From Glaciecola punicea ACAM 611 (GTDB lineage: Bacteria > Pseudomonadota > Gammaproteobacteria > Enterobacterales > Alteromonadaceae), in NCBI RefSeq assembly GCF_000252165.1, contig NZ_BAET01000019.1, positions 81,232 through 145,231 on the forward strand: DNA of 64,000 nt, written 5' to 3'. The notes beneath the pieces were generated by a model. The model did not search any database. It was given only the letters and a program-made list of their open reading frames with translations, and was not told the origin of the DNA. A program made the position numbers and the translations under genes. Every line of letters begins with the position of its first letter. Position 1 is the stretch's first letter. This document shows, one piece after another, positions 38,776 through 47,499 of the stretch.

Positions 38776-39798
38776 TTACCGTGCTTTGTTAAATTCCCGC
38801 ATTCTAGCAAATACGTCTACGCCTATTTGGTCGTATACCGATAGCAAATCAACTAACACCCAATTTTCACGAATGAGCTGGCCTTCAACGCGCCAAAAAT
38901 CTAAACTGCGCATGGTAATTTTTTTATTGCAAGGGGCAATACCAAGCCACCCAGAACCACTTACCGTCATATACATACCCGGCCATGCTGTAAAGGCAGC
39001 GTAATTGTTGTCTGCAAATAGGTGACCCTTACTAGGATCCCCAACCCGATCTGGCAGGCCATTTAAAAATGGGATTTGATGCCAATCTCGAAAACCGCTA
39101 ATGCCACGACCTGTGCCGATCCCTGAAGGACCATACCATGAACATTTTGGATGCCAGTACTTATTTAGCTGCATCGCTTCTACACCACCGCTGGCATAAT
39201 TGCCAAGTGCACCACACATGTCGTTAACAATTTGTTTAGTCTGCTGAGTTTGCGCATTATCATAACGTGATCGCTCAATCCCGTCTGAGCTTGCTGGCGC
39301 CGGCACTTGCCACTCTCGACCAAGACTGGGAGCTAGTGGCCATGCATTAGCTTGCAACATAAGTTCAGGAATATCCCAAATGCCTTGGTACTCAGTTACC
39401 TTATTATCTTCAAATTGGTAAAATTCATGAAACCTTAAAGATGCTATATGACCTGTCGCTGGAATATCTAACCAGGACTTTTCAAATGTACCGCAGTAAT
39501 AGCCACAGCACCCAACCCAAATCTTTCCATTTTCGGTAATCCCCGACACAATAATTGTATCTCGCCTCTCTATATTCGGCATTGATTGATACAATGGCAT
39601 TATAGCGTCGGCGAACAAACCATCCGCTCCATTTAAATCTTCAAAAGGAAAACACAACTGCACTTTAGCTTTTGTAGCAAACAAATCTAACAAACACTGC
39701 TGTACCTTATCAGGCTCAAAATTGTACTGAACTTGGCTGAGATTTTTGATTTTTTGTTTACATTCGTAAAGTTGTTTTTCTATTAGGTCAGTTTGCAT
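38776..39798 (-). CDS. Two-domain NTF2/SnoaL-like protein A
   Basis: A 340-residue protein made of two NTF2-like (SnoaL-type) cone domains, about 35-165 and 190-330. The second domain has GPSGIGTGRGISGFRDWH, GSGWLGIAPCNKKITMRSLDFWRVEGQLIRENWVLVDLL, typical of SnoaL-like aldol cyclase/ester cyclase proteins. Members include cyclases, isomerases, dehydratases and binding proteins. It is a clear paralogue of protein B (41715-42668). The start ATG at 39798 has GAGG six bases upstream. A minus-strand TTG-start frame of 62 codons overlaps its start by 11 bases but is doubtful. Divergent from the symporter across an operator. Function unknown. Confidence 0.75.
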   Translation of the reverse strand: MQTDLIEKQLYECKQKIKNLSQVQYNFEPDKVQQCLLDLFATKAKVQLCFPFEDLNGADGLFADAIMPLYQSMPNIERRDTIIVSGITENGKIWVGCCGYYCGTFEKSWLDIPATGHIASLRFHEFYQFEDNKVTEYQGIWDIPELMLQANAWPLAPSLGREWQVPAPASSDGIERSRYDNAQTQQTKQIVNDMCGALGNYASGGVEAMQLNKYWHPKCSWYGPSGIGTGRGISGFRDWHQIPFLNGLPDRVGDPSKGHLFADNNYAAFTAWPGMYMTVSGSGWLGIAPCNKKITMRSLDFWRVEGQLIRENWVLVDLLSVYDQIGVDVFARMREFNKAR

Positions 39799-40018
39799 TA
39801 AATACCTCTTTAATAAGTGCGATGTCGTTTTGAATAGCTTGACTAAAATCCCTTCTACTATTTATAAGCTCTGCTGTATTGCAATTATACAAACCAAGCA
39901 AAATAAATAGTAAGACTGTAGATTTTATTTTTGTGGATTTAATATAGAAGCTGTTCTTGACATCGTATTGAACCAATGGCTAATTGCCTTGTTTAACACA
40001 AAAAGTTTATTTACTAAT

Positions 40019-40030
40019 GACTTCGAAGTC
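40019..40030. promoter_or_regulatory. LacI-type operator, site 5 (perfect palindrome)
   Basis: GACTTCGAAGTC, extended to a 14-bp palindrome by flanking T and A. It lies 67 bp before the symporter start and 220 bp before the start of NTF2-like protein A, so it can control either or both divergent units. A TAATAT (40037-40042) just downstream is a possible -10 for the symporter. Confidence 0.72.
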
Positions 40031-40096
40031 AATTAATAATATGATGCCTGTGGTATATAAATAATAATTCTAAAAAAAACACCTAGAGGCCTTACT

Positions 40097-41707
40097 ATGA
40101 ACGAATTCGGCGCCCTCAATTGGAGTATCCTCATTGTATATGTTGTTGCTAATATACTATTGGGTTTGGTAATCGGGAAGAAAATAAAAACCGACCAAGA
40201 CTTTTATATAGGACAAAAAAACACCCCCTGGTGGGCAATCGGTATTTCAGTTGTCGCCACTTATGTAAGCGCCCTGACTTTCTTAGGCGCGCCGGCTTGG
40301 GCATACAATGACGGCATAAGTGTTATTGCGATACACCTTAATTATCCGCTAGTTATAATGGCCGTGATCATCTTCTTTTTCCCATTCTTTTATAATGCCG
40401 GTGTAGCGTCTATTTATGAGTATCAAGAAAAACGCTTTGGTAAACGCGCAAGGGCACTAATTTCTTCAATTTGGTTAGTTTCACAAACCATGTCGTCTGC
40501 AGCTGTTTTGTATGCCACCTCTGTTGTACTCAGTTTTATAACCGGAATAGACGTAATAGCAGCAATATTCATAGTGACGATCATCGCCCTTATTTATACC
40601 GTGCTAGGCGGGATTACCGCTGTTATATGGACCGATGTGATTCAGTCGATCATTTTATTTGCAGGTGCCGGCATCATCTTTTATGCCCTTGTAACTGAAG
40701 CTGATGTATCGGTAATTGACTCACTTACGCAATTAAAGGCTGAAGGCAAACTAGACCCATTAAATTTTGATTGGGATTTCACTGCTACCACTACGGTTTG
40801 GAGCGGGATAATTGCTATGTCGCTCTACCACACCACAGTATATGGAACGAATCAGATGATGGTTCAGCGCACTCTTGCCGCAAAAAATATAGGCGATGCT
40901 AAAAAATCCTACTTGTTAATGGGTTTTGCTGCTTTCTTTATTTATTTCTTCTTTATCGTCTTAGGTGTTTTGTTTTACACCTATTACGAAGGCCGCACAT
41001 TTGAAAATGACAATACGATTATCCTGCAATTCGCCGCTGACTATGGCATGCCTGGTTTAATGGGAATTATTGCTGCAGCAGTAATGGCTGCGTCTATGTC
41101 GAGTCTCGATTCTGCGTTTAATTCACTATCCACTATTTCAACTCTTGATTTTTATAAAAAATACTTTAGGAAAAACGAAACCAATGCTCACTACCTAAAG
41201 GCTACTCGCTTATTCACCTTATTTTGGGCACTACTAATTATCTTCCCTGCCATTATGTACCACTTACACAGTTCAGGCTCAATTTTAGAAGTGCTAAGTA
41301 AAGTAGGGTCCTATTTTGTAGGCGCTCAGTTAGGCATGTTTGCCTTAGGCTTTTTCTTTAAGCAAGCAACCGAAAATGGACTATTAGTGGGCACATTCGC
41401 CGGTTTTGTGGTGGTGGCTGCGGTGGCTTTAGGTACCGATATCGCCTGGCCATGGTATTGCCTGATCGGCGCTTCAGCAAATATAGTAATGACCTTAATT
41501 GCCAGTCGAATTATTGACGGGAAGCAAACCGAACTGTCTGAATACACTGTCAAAGGTCAGCAATTGAAGTTTGCTCGAGAAGGTTTAGATGAAAAAGAAA
41601 ATGGCTGGTATCGCGTGCCAGGTAGAGTTGATCGTATCAACTACTGGTTGTTTGCGTTCTTTATTTTGACCATTGTGTTCCTATGGTCTTTCCAATATAT
41701 GGTGTAA
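40097..41707 (+). CDS. Sodium:solute symporter (SSS family)
   Basis: A 536-residue inner-membrane protein with about 13-14 transmembrane segments of the LeuT-like SSS/SLC5 fold. Visible traits: SILIVYVVANILLGL (helix 1), TDQDFYIGQKNTPWWAIGISVVATYVSALTFLGAPAWAY with the conserved core, YTVLGGITAVIWTDVIQSIILFAGA, and AAAVMAASMSSLDSAFNSLSTI, which holds the Na2-site serines. It imports the substrate with Na+. It is the likely inner-membrane partner of TBDR 2 or 3. It is followed after seven bases by NTF2-like proteins B, C and D in the same direction, so the four form an operon under operator site 5. Substrate unknown. Confidence 0.93.
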   Translation: MNEFGALNWSILIVYVVANILLGLVIGKKIKTDQDFYIGQKNTPWWAIGISVVATYVSALTFLGAPAWAYNDGISVIAIHLNYPLVIMAVIIFFFPFFYNAGVASIYEYQEKRFGKRARALISSIWLVSQTMSSAAVLYATSVVLSFITGIDVIAAIFIVTIIALIYTVLGGITAVIWTDVIQSIILFAGAGIIFYALVTEADVSVIDSLTQLKAEGKLDPLNFDWDFTATTTVWSGIIAMSLYHTTVYGTNQMMVQRTLAAKNIGDAKKSYLLMGFAAFFIYFFFIVLGVLFYTYYEGRTFENDNTIILQFAADYGMPGLMGIIAAAVMAASMSSLDSAFNSLSTISTLDFYKKYFRKNETNAHYLKATRLFTLFWALLIIFPAIMYHLHSSGSILEVLSKVGSYFVGAQLGMFALGFFFKQATENGLLVGTFAGFVVVAAVALGTDIAWPWYCLIGASANIVMTLIASRIIDGKQTELSEYTVKGQQLKFAREGLDEKENGWYRVPGRVDRINYWLFAFFILTIVFLWSFQYMV

Positions 41708-41714
41708 TGTGTAC

Positions 41715-42668
41715 ATGAACTCAATTATTGATAATTTTTATCGCAGTTTAGAAACAGGCAAATCGCTTAGCACTATAGTAGATGACAATATTGTGCTAAA
41801 TGCTTCTTATCCTATCGATCAAATAGTGGGCATAGAGGCCATCGAAAAAGACTATTGGCCACTATTTACAAGTTCTTTTGAACACTTAGAACGTAAAGCA
41901 TTCATTGAGTTTGACAGTGATTATGAAGGCGCTCGTTGGATTGCTGCGACGGGATATTTTAGCGGTGTTTTCGTAAAGGATTTACTAGGTATTCCGGCCA
42001 CCGGTAAACTCTTATATTTACGTTTTACCGAACTAGTCAAAATAACGGAACATAAAATTGCCGAGTATTACATTATTTTCGATTTTTTAGATGTAATGCA
42101 GCAAGTGGGTGTTTTTCCATTGCGCAAAAGTATGGGCCATAGCGGGCTGATTATGCCGCCCACCACAATGGACGGATTATCGCCTATTGAAGTCAATAAA
42201 TCTGAAGCGGATAAATCCCAGCAGTTGGTTTTAAACATGCTTGACGAGCTAGGTAAGTTCGACGGAAAGTCATTGTTGAGTATGAAACTTGATAATTATT
42301 GGCATGAAGACTTTATTTGGTTCGGGCCAGCGGGCATTGGCACAACGAAGGGTATTAAGAGTTTTCGCGATCATCACCAAGGGCCCTTTGTATTTAGTTT
42401 TCCTGACCGTGTGGTAGACCACAAAGCCTGCATTGTTAAAAAAGGCAATTATGTGGCAACTGGCGGCTGGCCACATATGCACGGTACGCACTCAGGAGGT
42501 GGCTGGTTAGGATTACCACCTACCAACAAAACGCTTGAATTAAGAGTAATTGATATATGGCGACGCGACGGTGAGTTGTTAAAAGAAAATTGGGTAGGAA
42601 TTGATATTATTCATATATGCAAGCAAATGGGACTAGATATTTTTGCTGACATGAAATCAAGCCTCTAA
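41715..42668 (+). CDS. Two-domain NTF2/SnoaL-like protein B
   Basis: A 317-residue protein with two NTF2-like domains (about 1-140 and 160-310). The second reads GPAGIGTTKGIKSFRDHHQGPF, GGGWLGLPPTNKTLELRVIDIWRRDGELLKENWVGIDIIHICKQMGLDIF, closely matching protein A and SnoaL-like cyclases. The ATG at 41715, seven bases after the symporter stop, is preferred over an earlier in-frame ATG that lies inside the symporter gene; translation is probably coupled. Catalytic residues cannot be assigned. Its place next to the transporter implies it acts early on the imported compound, which is an inference. Confidence 0.75.
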   Translation: MNSIIDNFYRSLETGKSLSTIVDDNIVLNASYPIDQIVGIEAIEKDYWPLFTSSFEHLERKAFIEFDSDYEGARWIAATGYFSGVFVKDLLGIPATGKLLYLRFTELVKITEHKIAEYYIIFDFLDVMQQVGVFPLRKSMGHSGLIMPPTTMDGLSPIEVNKSEADKSQQLVLNMLDELGKFDGKSLLSMKLDNYWHEDFIWFGPAGIGTTKGIKSFRDHHQGPFVFSFPDRVVDHKACIVKKGNYVATGGWPHMHGTHSGGGWLGLPPTNKTLELRVIDIWRRDGELLKENWVGIDIIHICKQMGLDIFADMKSSL

Positions 42669-42733
42669 TCAGCTTTACCTCAGCTTAAGTTAACTTAGGC
42701 AAACGACTATTTTTGTAGAGAAAGTAATAAATT

Positions 42734-43879
42734 ATGAATCACAAAACAGCGCTAACTAACAATATTATGCCTTTGCCACAAAGCAACGTGACACAACTAT
42801 ATTGGAAAAATTTGCCTGCGTTATTAAACCCGACCGCTCCCAAAAGCCAAACTTTAGAAGGCTTTGATAATGAGTTTATTGATATTGTCGACTACATTAT
42901 TCGTATAACACATCGAATATGGGAACAAAAAAATGTGGGTTTATGCAACAATTATTATGCGGAATATTGCCCCGTGCATACTTTGGGCGCTTATGCGGAT
43001 GCCGTATCAAGCGTAGTCACAGGAACATTGCAAACTATTAGCGCTTTTCCAGACCGTTCGCTCATTGGTGAAAATGTAATTTGGCGGGACCTTGGACCCG
43101 ATCAGGGGTATTACTCTTCACACAGAATTACGAGCATCATGACCAACAAAGGGCTATCAGAATTTGGTGAAGCTACACACAAAACTGGACGTGTAACTAC
43201 GATTGCAGATTGCGTCTGCTTTGAAAACAAGATTGTATATGAATGGTTAGTCCGCGATAACAGTTTTTTGGTCAAACAATTAGGAATTGAAGTGCTGGAT
43301 GCTAGCGAACATTTCGCAAAAATTCCTACACATCCAAAATTTGAAGAGTGGCGCCAAGCTGAAATATGCCGAGTAAGAGCACAGCAGCAAAGTGAACATC
43401 AGTACAAAACACCTGTCGATAAAGCGGTCCTTGAATTTAGCAGCAAATGGCTTGATACCCTGTTTAATCAAAAAAACTTTGGCAAAGCCAATGTCTTTTA
43501 TCACATAAATGCAAAATTACAATGGCCAGGTGGCCGGCAAGCAGTGGGTATTCCTGGTATCAAAGGAACTATTATCCAATGGTTAGCTTCCTGTCCAGAC
43601 GCACAAGCTACCTGCGACCACGTATGTGCTGTTCCCTTCGAACAAGAAACAGATGTTGTTGATATTGCAATAAGGTGGTCTTTAACCGGCACATTTTCTT
43701 CAAAGGACAAAAAACTGTCTGCATACTGTGGACAAAACTTTTTTATATTGGCGGCATCGCATTTGCGCTTAGTCAGCGGAAAGATTGCTCAAGAGTGGAC
43801 GGTATTTGATGAAGTCGCTGCTTATGCGAATCTTATAAGAGACTTTAATAGCACAAACGATAATAGCGGGGCAAAATAA
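42734..43879 (+). CDS. Two-domain NTF2/SnoaL-like protein C
   Basis: A 381-residue protein. Two NTF2-like regions are visible (about 40-195: RITHRIWEQKNVGLCNNYYAEYCPVHT and VVTGTLQTISAFPDRSL; about 215-365: FSSKWLDTLFNQKNFGKANVFYH, VDIAIRWSLTGTFS, IAQEWTVFDEVAAY). The W-x-x-x-D-E endings are typical of SnoaL-like proteins. It is less like A and B than those two are to each other. The stop overlaps the start of protein D as TAATG. AGAGAAAG lies about ten bases upstream of the start. Function unknown. Confidence 0.7.
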   Translation: MNHKTALTNNIMPLPQSNVTQLYWKNLPALLNPTAPKSQTLEGFDNEFIDIVDYIIRITHRIWEQKNVGLCNNYYAEYCPVHTLGAYADAVSSVVTGTLQTISAFPDRSLIGENVIWRDLGPDQGYYSSHRITSIMTNKGLSEFGEATHKTGRVTTIADCVCFENKIVYEWLVRDNSFLVKQLGIEVLDASEHFAKIPTHPKFEEWRQAEICRVRAQQQSEHQYKTPVDKAVLEFSSKWLDTLFNQKNFGKANVFYHINAKLQWPGGRQAVGIPGIKGTIIQWLASCPDAQATCDHVCAVPFEQETDVVDIAIRWSLTGTFSSKDKKLSAYCGQNFFILAASHLRLVSGKIAQEWTVFDEVAAYANLIRDFNSTNDNSGAK

Positions 43880-44724
43880 TGCTAGATTCAATTATTAACG
43901 CATTTACTAAAGGCGATTTAGCTGGCCTAAACTCTAAGCTATTACATAGTGCTTATTGGTCGCAACACAACGCAACACTCTACGGTTCAGAAAAACTAAA
44001 CACTGTTCTATCACATTGGTTAAGCTTTGCCGGAAAGTGCACTGTAGTAGATCATCATACAATTGAGCAAGGCAATCACTGTATTATTCATCTGACCTTC
44101 GAGCCAATAAATAACAAAGTCACCATCAATTACGTGTTTTGGCTAGAAACCAATCATCTAATGATTAAATCAGTAAAGGCAATCGTTGATACTGTTCAAT
44201 TGGCTACTGCTAGTCAACATGAACGCAAACAAGTCAGCGCTAGCTTGCCCGCATCAGACCCCCTAATGATATCTGATTACGATCAGCAAGACCACTTGCA
44301 AAACGATATTGCATGGCCGTCAATGTTAGTTGGTAAGCATATTGAAAAGGCTGAAATACTCGACGCTTGGTGGGCACTTTGGGGTCAAAACCAATTGAGT
44401 AATATAGACAAAATTTATAGTGAGAATGCCATTATTAATTTGTCCGGTCACAAGACCCACCTAAATAGAGACCTATTATTTGAATATGTATTATCAAAAA
44501 CAAGCAAACTTACCAGGACCTTTGCTCAGCTAGAGGACATTGCAATAGATGGCCAACATGTTGCAATTAAGTGGTTTCTAGATGGAGATGAAGGTAGTCA
44601 TAAAATTAGACTACCTTTTATTTCCATACTAAAAATTGAAAGTAATCATATTACAAACGAAACAACGCTTTGTGACGTGTTAGCGTTTAACAAAAGCTTC
44701 CCACTTAGTACTTTATTTGAATAA
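43879..44724 (+). CDS. NTF2/SnoaL-like protein D
   Basis: A 281-residue protein with a probable pair of small NTF2-like domains (about 1-115, MLDSIINAFTKGDLAGLNSKL; about 150-270, ILDAWWALWGQNQLSNIDKIY and VAIKWFLDGDEG). The similarity is weaker than in A-C and rests on helix-strand pattern and position. Its ATG overlaps the stop of C by one base, so it is translationally coupled and last in the operon. No signal peptide. Function unknown. Confidence 0.6.
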   Translation: MLDSIINAFTKGDLAGLNSKLLHSAYWSQHNATLYGSEKLNTVLSHWLSFAGKCTVVDHHTIEQGNHCIIHLTFEPINNKVTINYVFWLETNHLMIKSVKAIVDTVQLATASQHERKQVSASLPASDPLMISDYDQQDHLQNDIAWPSMLVGKHIEKAEILDAWWALWGQNQLSNIDKIYSENAIINLSGHKTHLNRDLLFEYVLSKTSKLTRTFAQLEDIAIDGQHVAIKWFLDGDEGSHKIRLPFISILKIESNHITNETTLCDVLAFNKSFPLSTLFE

Positions 44725-44909
44725 GCTTAGTGCCACATAAAAAAGAGTCTTTGCACTGCACATAACGGTTGCTTGAAGAAGGGGTAAGCAGTTTGGCGTT
44801 TACCCCATTCAAGTTTTGATAATAATCTTGTTTATGGCCAATAATGGTAACGGCATAATCAAAATGAGCAGGATAAGTTATTCTAGAAAAGTTTAGATAC
44901 CAGTCTTGT

Positions 44910-45317
44910 TTATACCACACTCGCTATTTGTCGAATTTTACCTACTATCGCGCGTAAGCCATTACCTCTGGTTGGCGTAATATGTCTCTCTAAGTCTAAG
45001 GCTTTAAAATATGCGTCCATATCAAAGTCTAGGATCTCGTGGGCCGATTTATCATGGTATGCACTAAGTACTAGCACTAGTAAGCCTTGTACAATCACTG
45101 CATCGCTGTCAACATCAAACTGGAACTTTGCATCATGCAGATGGTAGTCTAACCATACGTTGCTTTGGCAGCCTTTAACGAGCTTTTCAGATGTTTTTGC
45201 CTCTGCGCTCAAGCCGGGAATTTGCTTACCTAAATCGATAATGTATTGATAGCGCTGCTCCCAATCATCAAAAAACGCTAAGTCTTCGACGATTTCGGTG
45301 CTAGTTGGTAACTGCAT
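44910..45317 (-). CDS. sufE: Cysteine desulfuration protein SufE
   Basis: A 135-residue SufE. It accepts persulfide sulfur from SufS and hands it to SufB. The acceptor cysteine lies in KLVKGCQSNVWLDYH (about residue 53), and the SAYHDKSAHEIL and NGLRAIVGKIRQIA segments match the family. It is the last gene of the suf operon, 39 bp after sufT. Confidence 0.93.
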   Translation of the reverse strand: MQLPTSTEIVEDLAFFDDWEQRYQYIIDLGKQIPGLSAEAKTSEKLVKGCQSNVWLDYHLHDAKFQFDVDSDAVIVQGLLVLVLSAYHDKSAHEILDFDMDAYFKALDLERHITPTRGNGLRAIVGKIRQIASVV

Positions 45318-45356
45318 TTATATTCCTTGGGTCTATACAAAATCTTTGAAATCGTT

Positions 45357-45890
45357 TTAAAAAAATACGCCCGCTTCTAATTGGGCTTCTTCACTCATCA
45401 TTTCCCGAGACCACGGCGGATCAAACACTAAATTGACGGCTACGCTATCCACATTTGGTACCATTGCTACGCGATACTCAACATCACCCACTAGCACAGG
45501 GCCCATGCCACAAGCAGGCGCTGTTAATGTCATCTCGATATTAACGCAACTGTTTTCGTTATCAATATTCACATCATAAATAAGGCCCAGAGACACTAAA
45601 TCAATAGGGATTTCTGGATCATATACTGATTGAAGGGCCTCCCAAACTTGGTCTTTATCTATATTGCCATCACTTCGTGGGTCAAAAGATAGCGCTAAGG
45701 TCTTTCGGCCTATCGCATGTGCGTCGGTACCATCTATTCGATACATATTACCGCGCCATGTAATCGTGTAGTTACCCCCAAGGTCTTGCGTAATAGTCAC
45801 AAACTCACCCTCAGGAATAATCGCCGGTGTGCCTACCGGCACTAGGCGCGCTTTGCAGTCACTTTCTGTGACAACCATTTTCTGGGTCAT
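45357..45890 (-). CDS. sufT: Fe-S cluster assembly protein SufT (MIP18/DUF59)
   Basis: A 177-residue protein with an N-terminal region LVPVGTPAIIPEG and TITWRGNMYRIDGTDAHAIG typical of SufT, and a C-terminal DUF59 domain: VYDPEIPIDLVSLGLIYDV, EMTLTAPACGMGP with the conserved Cys, and VNLVFDPPWSREMMSEEAQ. SufT helps mature or maintain Fe-S proteins when demand is high. It lies between the A-type carrier gene and sufE in the operon. Confidence 0.93.
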   Translation of the reverse strand: MTQKMVVTESDCKARLVPVGTPAIIPEGEFVTITQDLGGNYTITWRGNMYRIDGTDAHAIGRKTLALSFDPRSDGNIDKDQVWEALQSVYDPEIPIDLVSLGLIYDVNIDNENSCVNIEMTLTAPACGMGPVLVGDVEYRVAMVPNVDSVAVNLVFDPPWSREMMSEEAQLEAGVFF

Positions 45891-45916
45891 TATTTTTTGT
45901 TCCCAAACATGCTTTG

Positions 45917-46273
45917 CTACTCCACGTTAAAACTTTCGCCGCAGCCGCATTCGTTTAATGCATTCGGGTTATTGTATTTTATAATGCCATTTACACCTTC
46001 TTTCACATAATCAATCTCGGTGTTTTGCAGCAACTTTATGGCTTTTTCATCAATAGCTATTTCTAAAGAGTCACTAAATCTGAGCAGCTCGTCGCTCTCT
46101 TGTGCCTTATCAACATGATCAAGAACATAAGCGTAGCCATTACAGCCACTTTGCTTGGTAGAAAACCGAATGATTTTCTGTGGCTGTGCTTTTTGCTTAC
46201 CTTCAAAATGGCGGATGGCGCTATCGGTAAGCGAAATGACTTTTTTAGTAGGTATAAAAGTTTCAACGGTCAT
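45917..46273 (-). CDS. sufA: A-type Fe-S carrier protein (SufA/IscA family)
   Basis: A 118-residue A-type carrier. The three conserved cysteines are present: SGCNGYAYVLD (about residue 44) and the C-terminal ECGCGESF pair. It receives clusters from SufBCD and delivers them to target apoproteins. SufA or IscA cannot be told apart by sequence alone; context favours SufA. It starts nine bases downstream of sufS. Confidence 0.88.
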   Translation of the reverse strand: MTVETFIPTKKVISLTDSAIRHFEGKQKAQPQKIIRFSTKQSGCNGYAYVLDHVDKAQESDELLRFSDSLEIAIDEKAIKLLQNTEIDYVKEGVNGIIKYNNPNALNECGCGESFNVE

Positions 46274-46281
46274 GGTGTCTC

Positions 46282-47499
46282 CTAAGCCAACATTTGTTTG
46301 GCTTTTTTTAAAGCCTCAAATAATTGGTCAATATCTTTGCGAGTATTATAAATAGAAAAAGACGCGCGTGCGGTTCCCGGCAAACCCAATCTTTTCATTA
46401 AAGGTTGTGCACAGTTGTCGCCAGTGCGTATTGCCACACCTTGTTTATCTAGTATAAACCCGATATCCGCTGGATGGGCATTATCTAATTGGAAGCTCAT
46501 TACGCCTATTTTATTAGGCGCGGTTCCTACTATACGCATCCCTTCAAGTTTATGGGCGCAATTTGTTGCATACTCTAATAAATCTTGTTCATGAGCTTGC
46601 ATTGCTTTCATATCGAGGGCTGAGAACCAAGTGACCGCTGCGCCTAAACCAATCACGCCTGCAATGTTAGGAGTTCCTGCTTCAAGCCTATTAGGTAAAT
46701 CACCCCACGTTGCATTTTGGTAGTTAACATCACTAATCATTTCGCCGCCGGTTTGCCACACCGGCCATATTTCGAGTAATTCTTTTCGTCCCCAAAGCAC
46801 CCCTATTCCTGTGGGGCCAAACAATTTATGCCCTGAAAACACATAAAAATCACAGCCAATTTCCTGCACGTCCACGTCACCGTGAGCTATGCCTTGTGCG
46901 CCATCGACCAGCACCCATGCACCTTTTTGCTTCGCTTTTTTCGATATATGCGCGATAGGATTAATTGTACCCAATGCATTTGAGACGTGAGGAAGCGCCA
47001 CTAATCGTGTATTTTCGCTCAATAAGGCATCAAAGGCATCTATATCTAACTCGCCAGTATCAAAAATAGGGCATATTTTTAAAGTGGCGCCACTGCGTTT
47101 ACACGCCTGCTGCCATGTGACTAAATTGGCGTGGTGTTCAAGTTCGGTAACAATAATCTCGTCACCTGCTTTGAATAATTGCCCAACGCCATTGGCAACC
47201 AAATTGATTGCCTCGGTTGTTCCACTGGTCCAAATGACCTCTTCACGATGCTGGGCATTAAGGAACTGTGCCATGATATCGCGCGATTTTTCATACCGAC
47301 GCGTCGCTTCATCAGACAGATGGTGCGCACCACGATGCACGTTTGCGTTGCATTGTGTATAAAAATCAATAAGCGCATCAATCACCGCCTGCGGCTTTTG
47401 TGTGGTAGCAGCGTTGTCTAAATAAGCCAGAGGCTTACCACCAACATCACGCTGTAATAGTGGAAATTGCGCTCGAATAGCAGCTACATCAAAACTCAT
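46282..47499 (-). CDS. sufS: Cysteine desulfurase SufS (group II)
   Basis: A 405-residue PLP enzyme that takes sulfur from cysteine as a persulfide. It shows YLDNAATTQKP at the N-terminus, the PLP lysine in FYVFSGHKLFGPTGIGVLWG (about 225), and the catalytic cysteine in IRTGDNCAQPLMKRLG (about 362). Group II enzymes usually have RxGHHCAQP there; here the two His are Asp-Asn, a small but notable change. The start overlaps the sufD stop by four bases. It works with SufE and the SufBCD scaffold. Confidence 0.95.
   Translation of the reverse strand: MSFDVAAIRAQFPLLQRDVGGKPLAYLDNAATTQKPQAVIDALIDFYTQCNANVHRGAHHLSDEATRRYEKSRDIMAQFLNAQHREEVIWTSGTTEAINLVANGVGQLFKAGDEIIVTELEHHANLVTWQQACKRSGATLKICPIFDTGELDIDAFDALLSENTRLVALPHVSNALGTINPIAHISKKAKQKGAWVLVDGAQGIAHGDVDVQEIGCDFYVFSGHKLFGPTGIGVLWGRKELLEIWPVWQTGGEMISDVNYQNATWGDLPNRLEAGTPNIAGVIGLGAAVTWFSALDMKAMQAHEQDLLEYATNCAHKLEGMRIVGTAPNKIGVMSFQLDNAHPADIGFILDKQGVAIRTGDNCAQPLMKRLGLPGTARASFSIYNTRKDIDQLFEALKKAKQMLA

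Noticed and set aside
39788-39976. 62-codon minus-strand frame starting with TTG just ahead of NTF2-like protein A
   Set aside because: It has plausible codon use and overlaps the next start by 11 bases, but a TTG start, no family and a position in a promoter/leader region make it too weak to call.
44705-44920. 71-codon minus-strand frame after sufE
   Set aside because: It overlaps the ends of both sufE and NTF2-like protein D, has a GTG start inside sufE and shows no family features.
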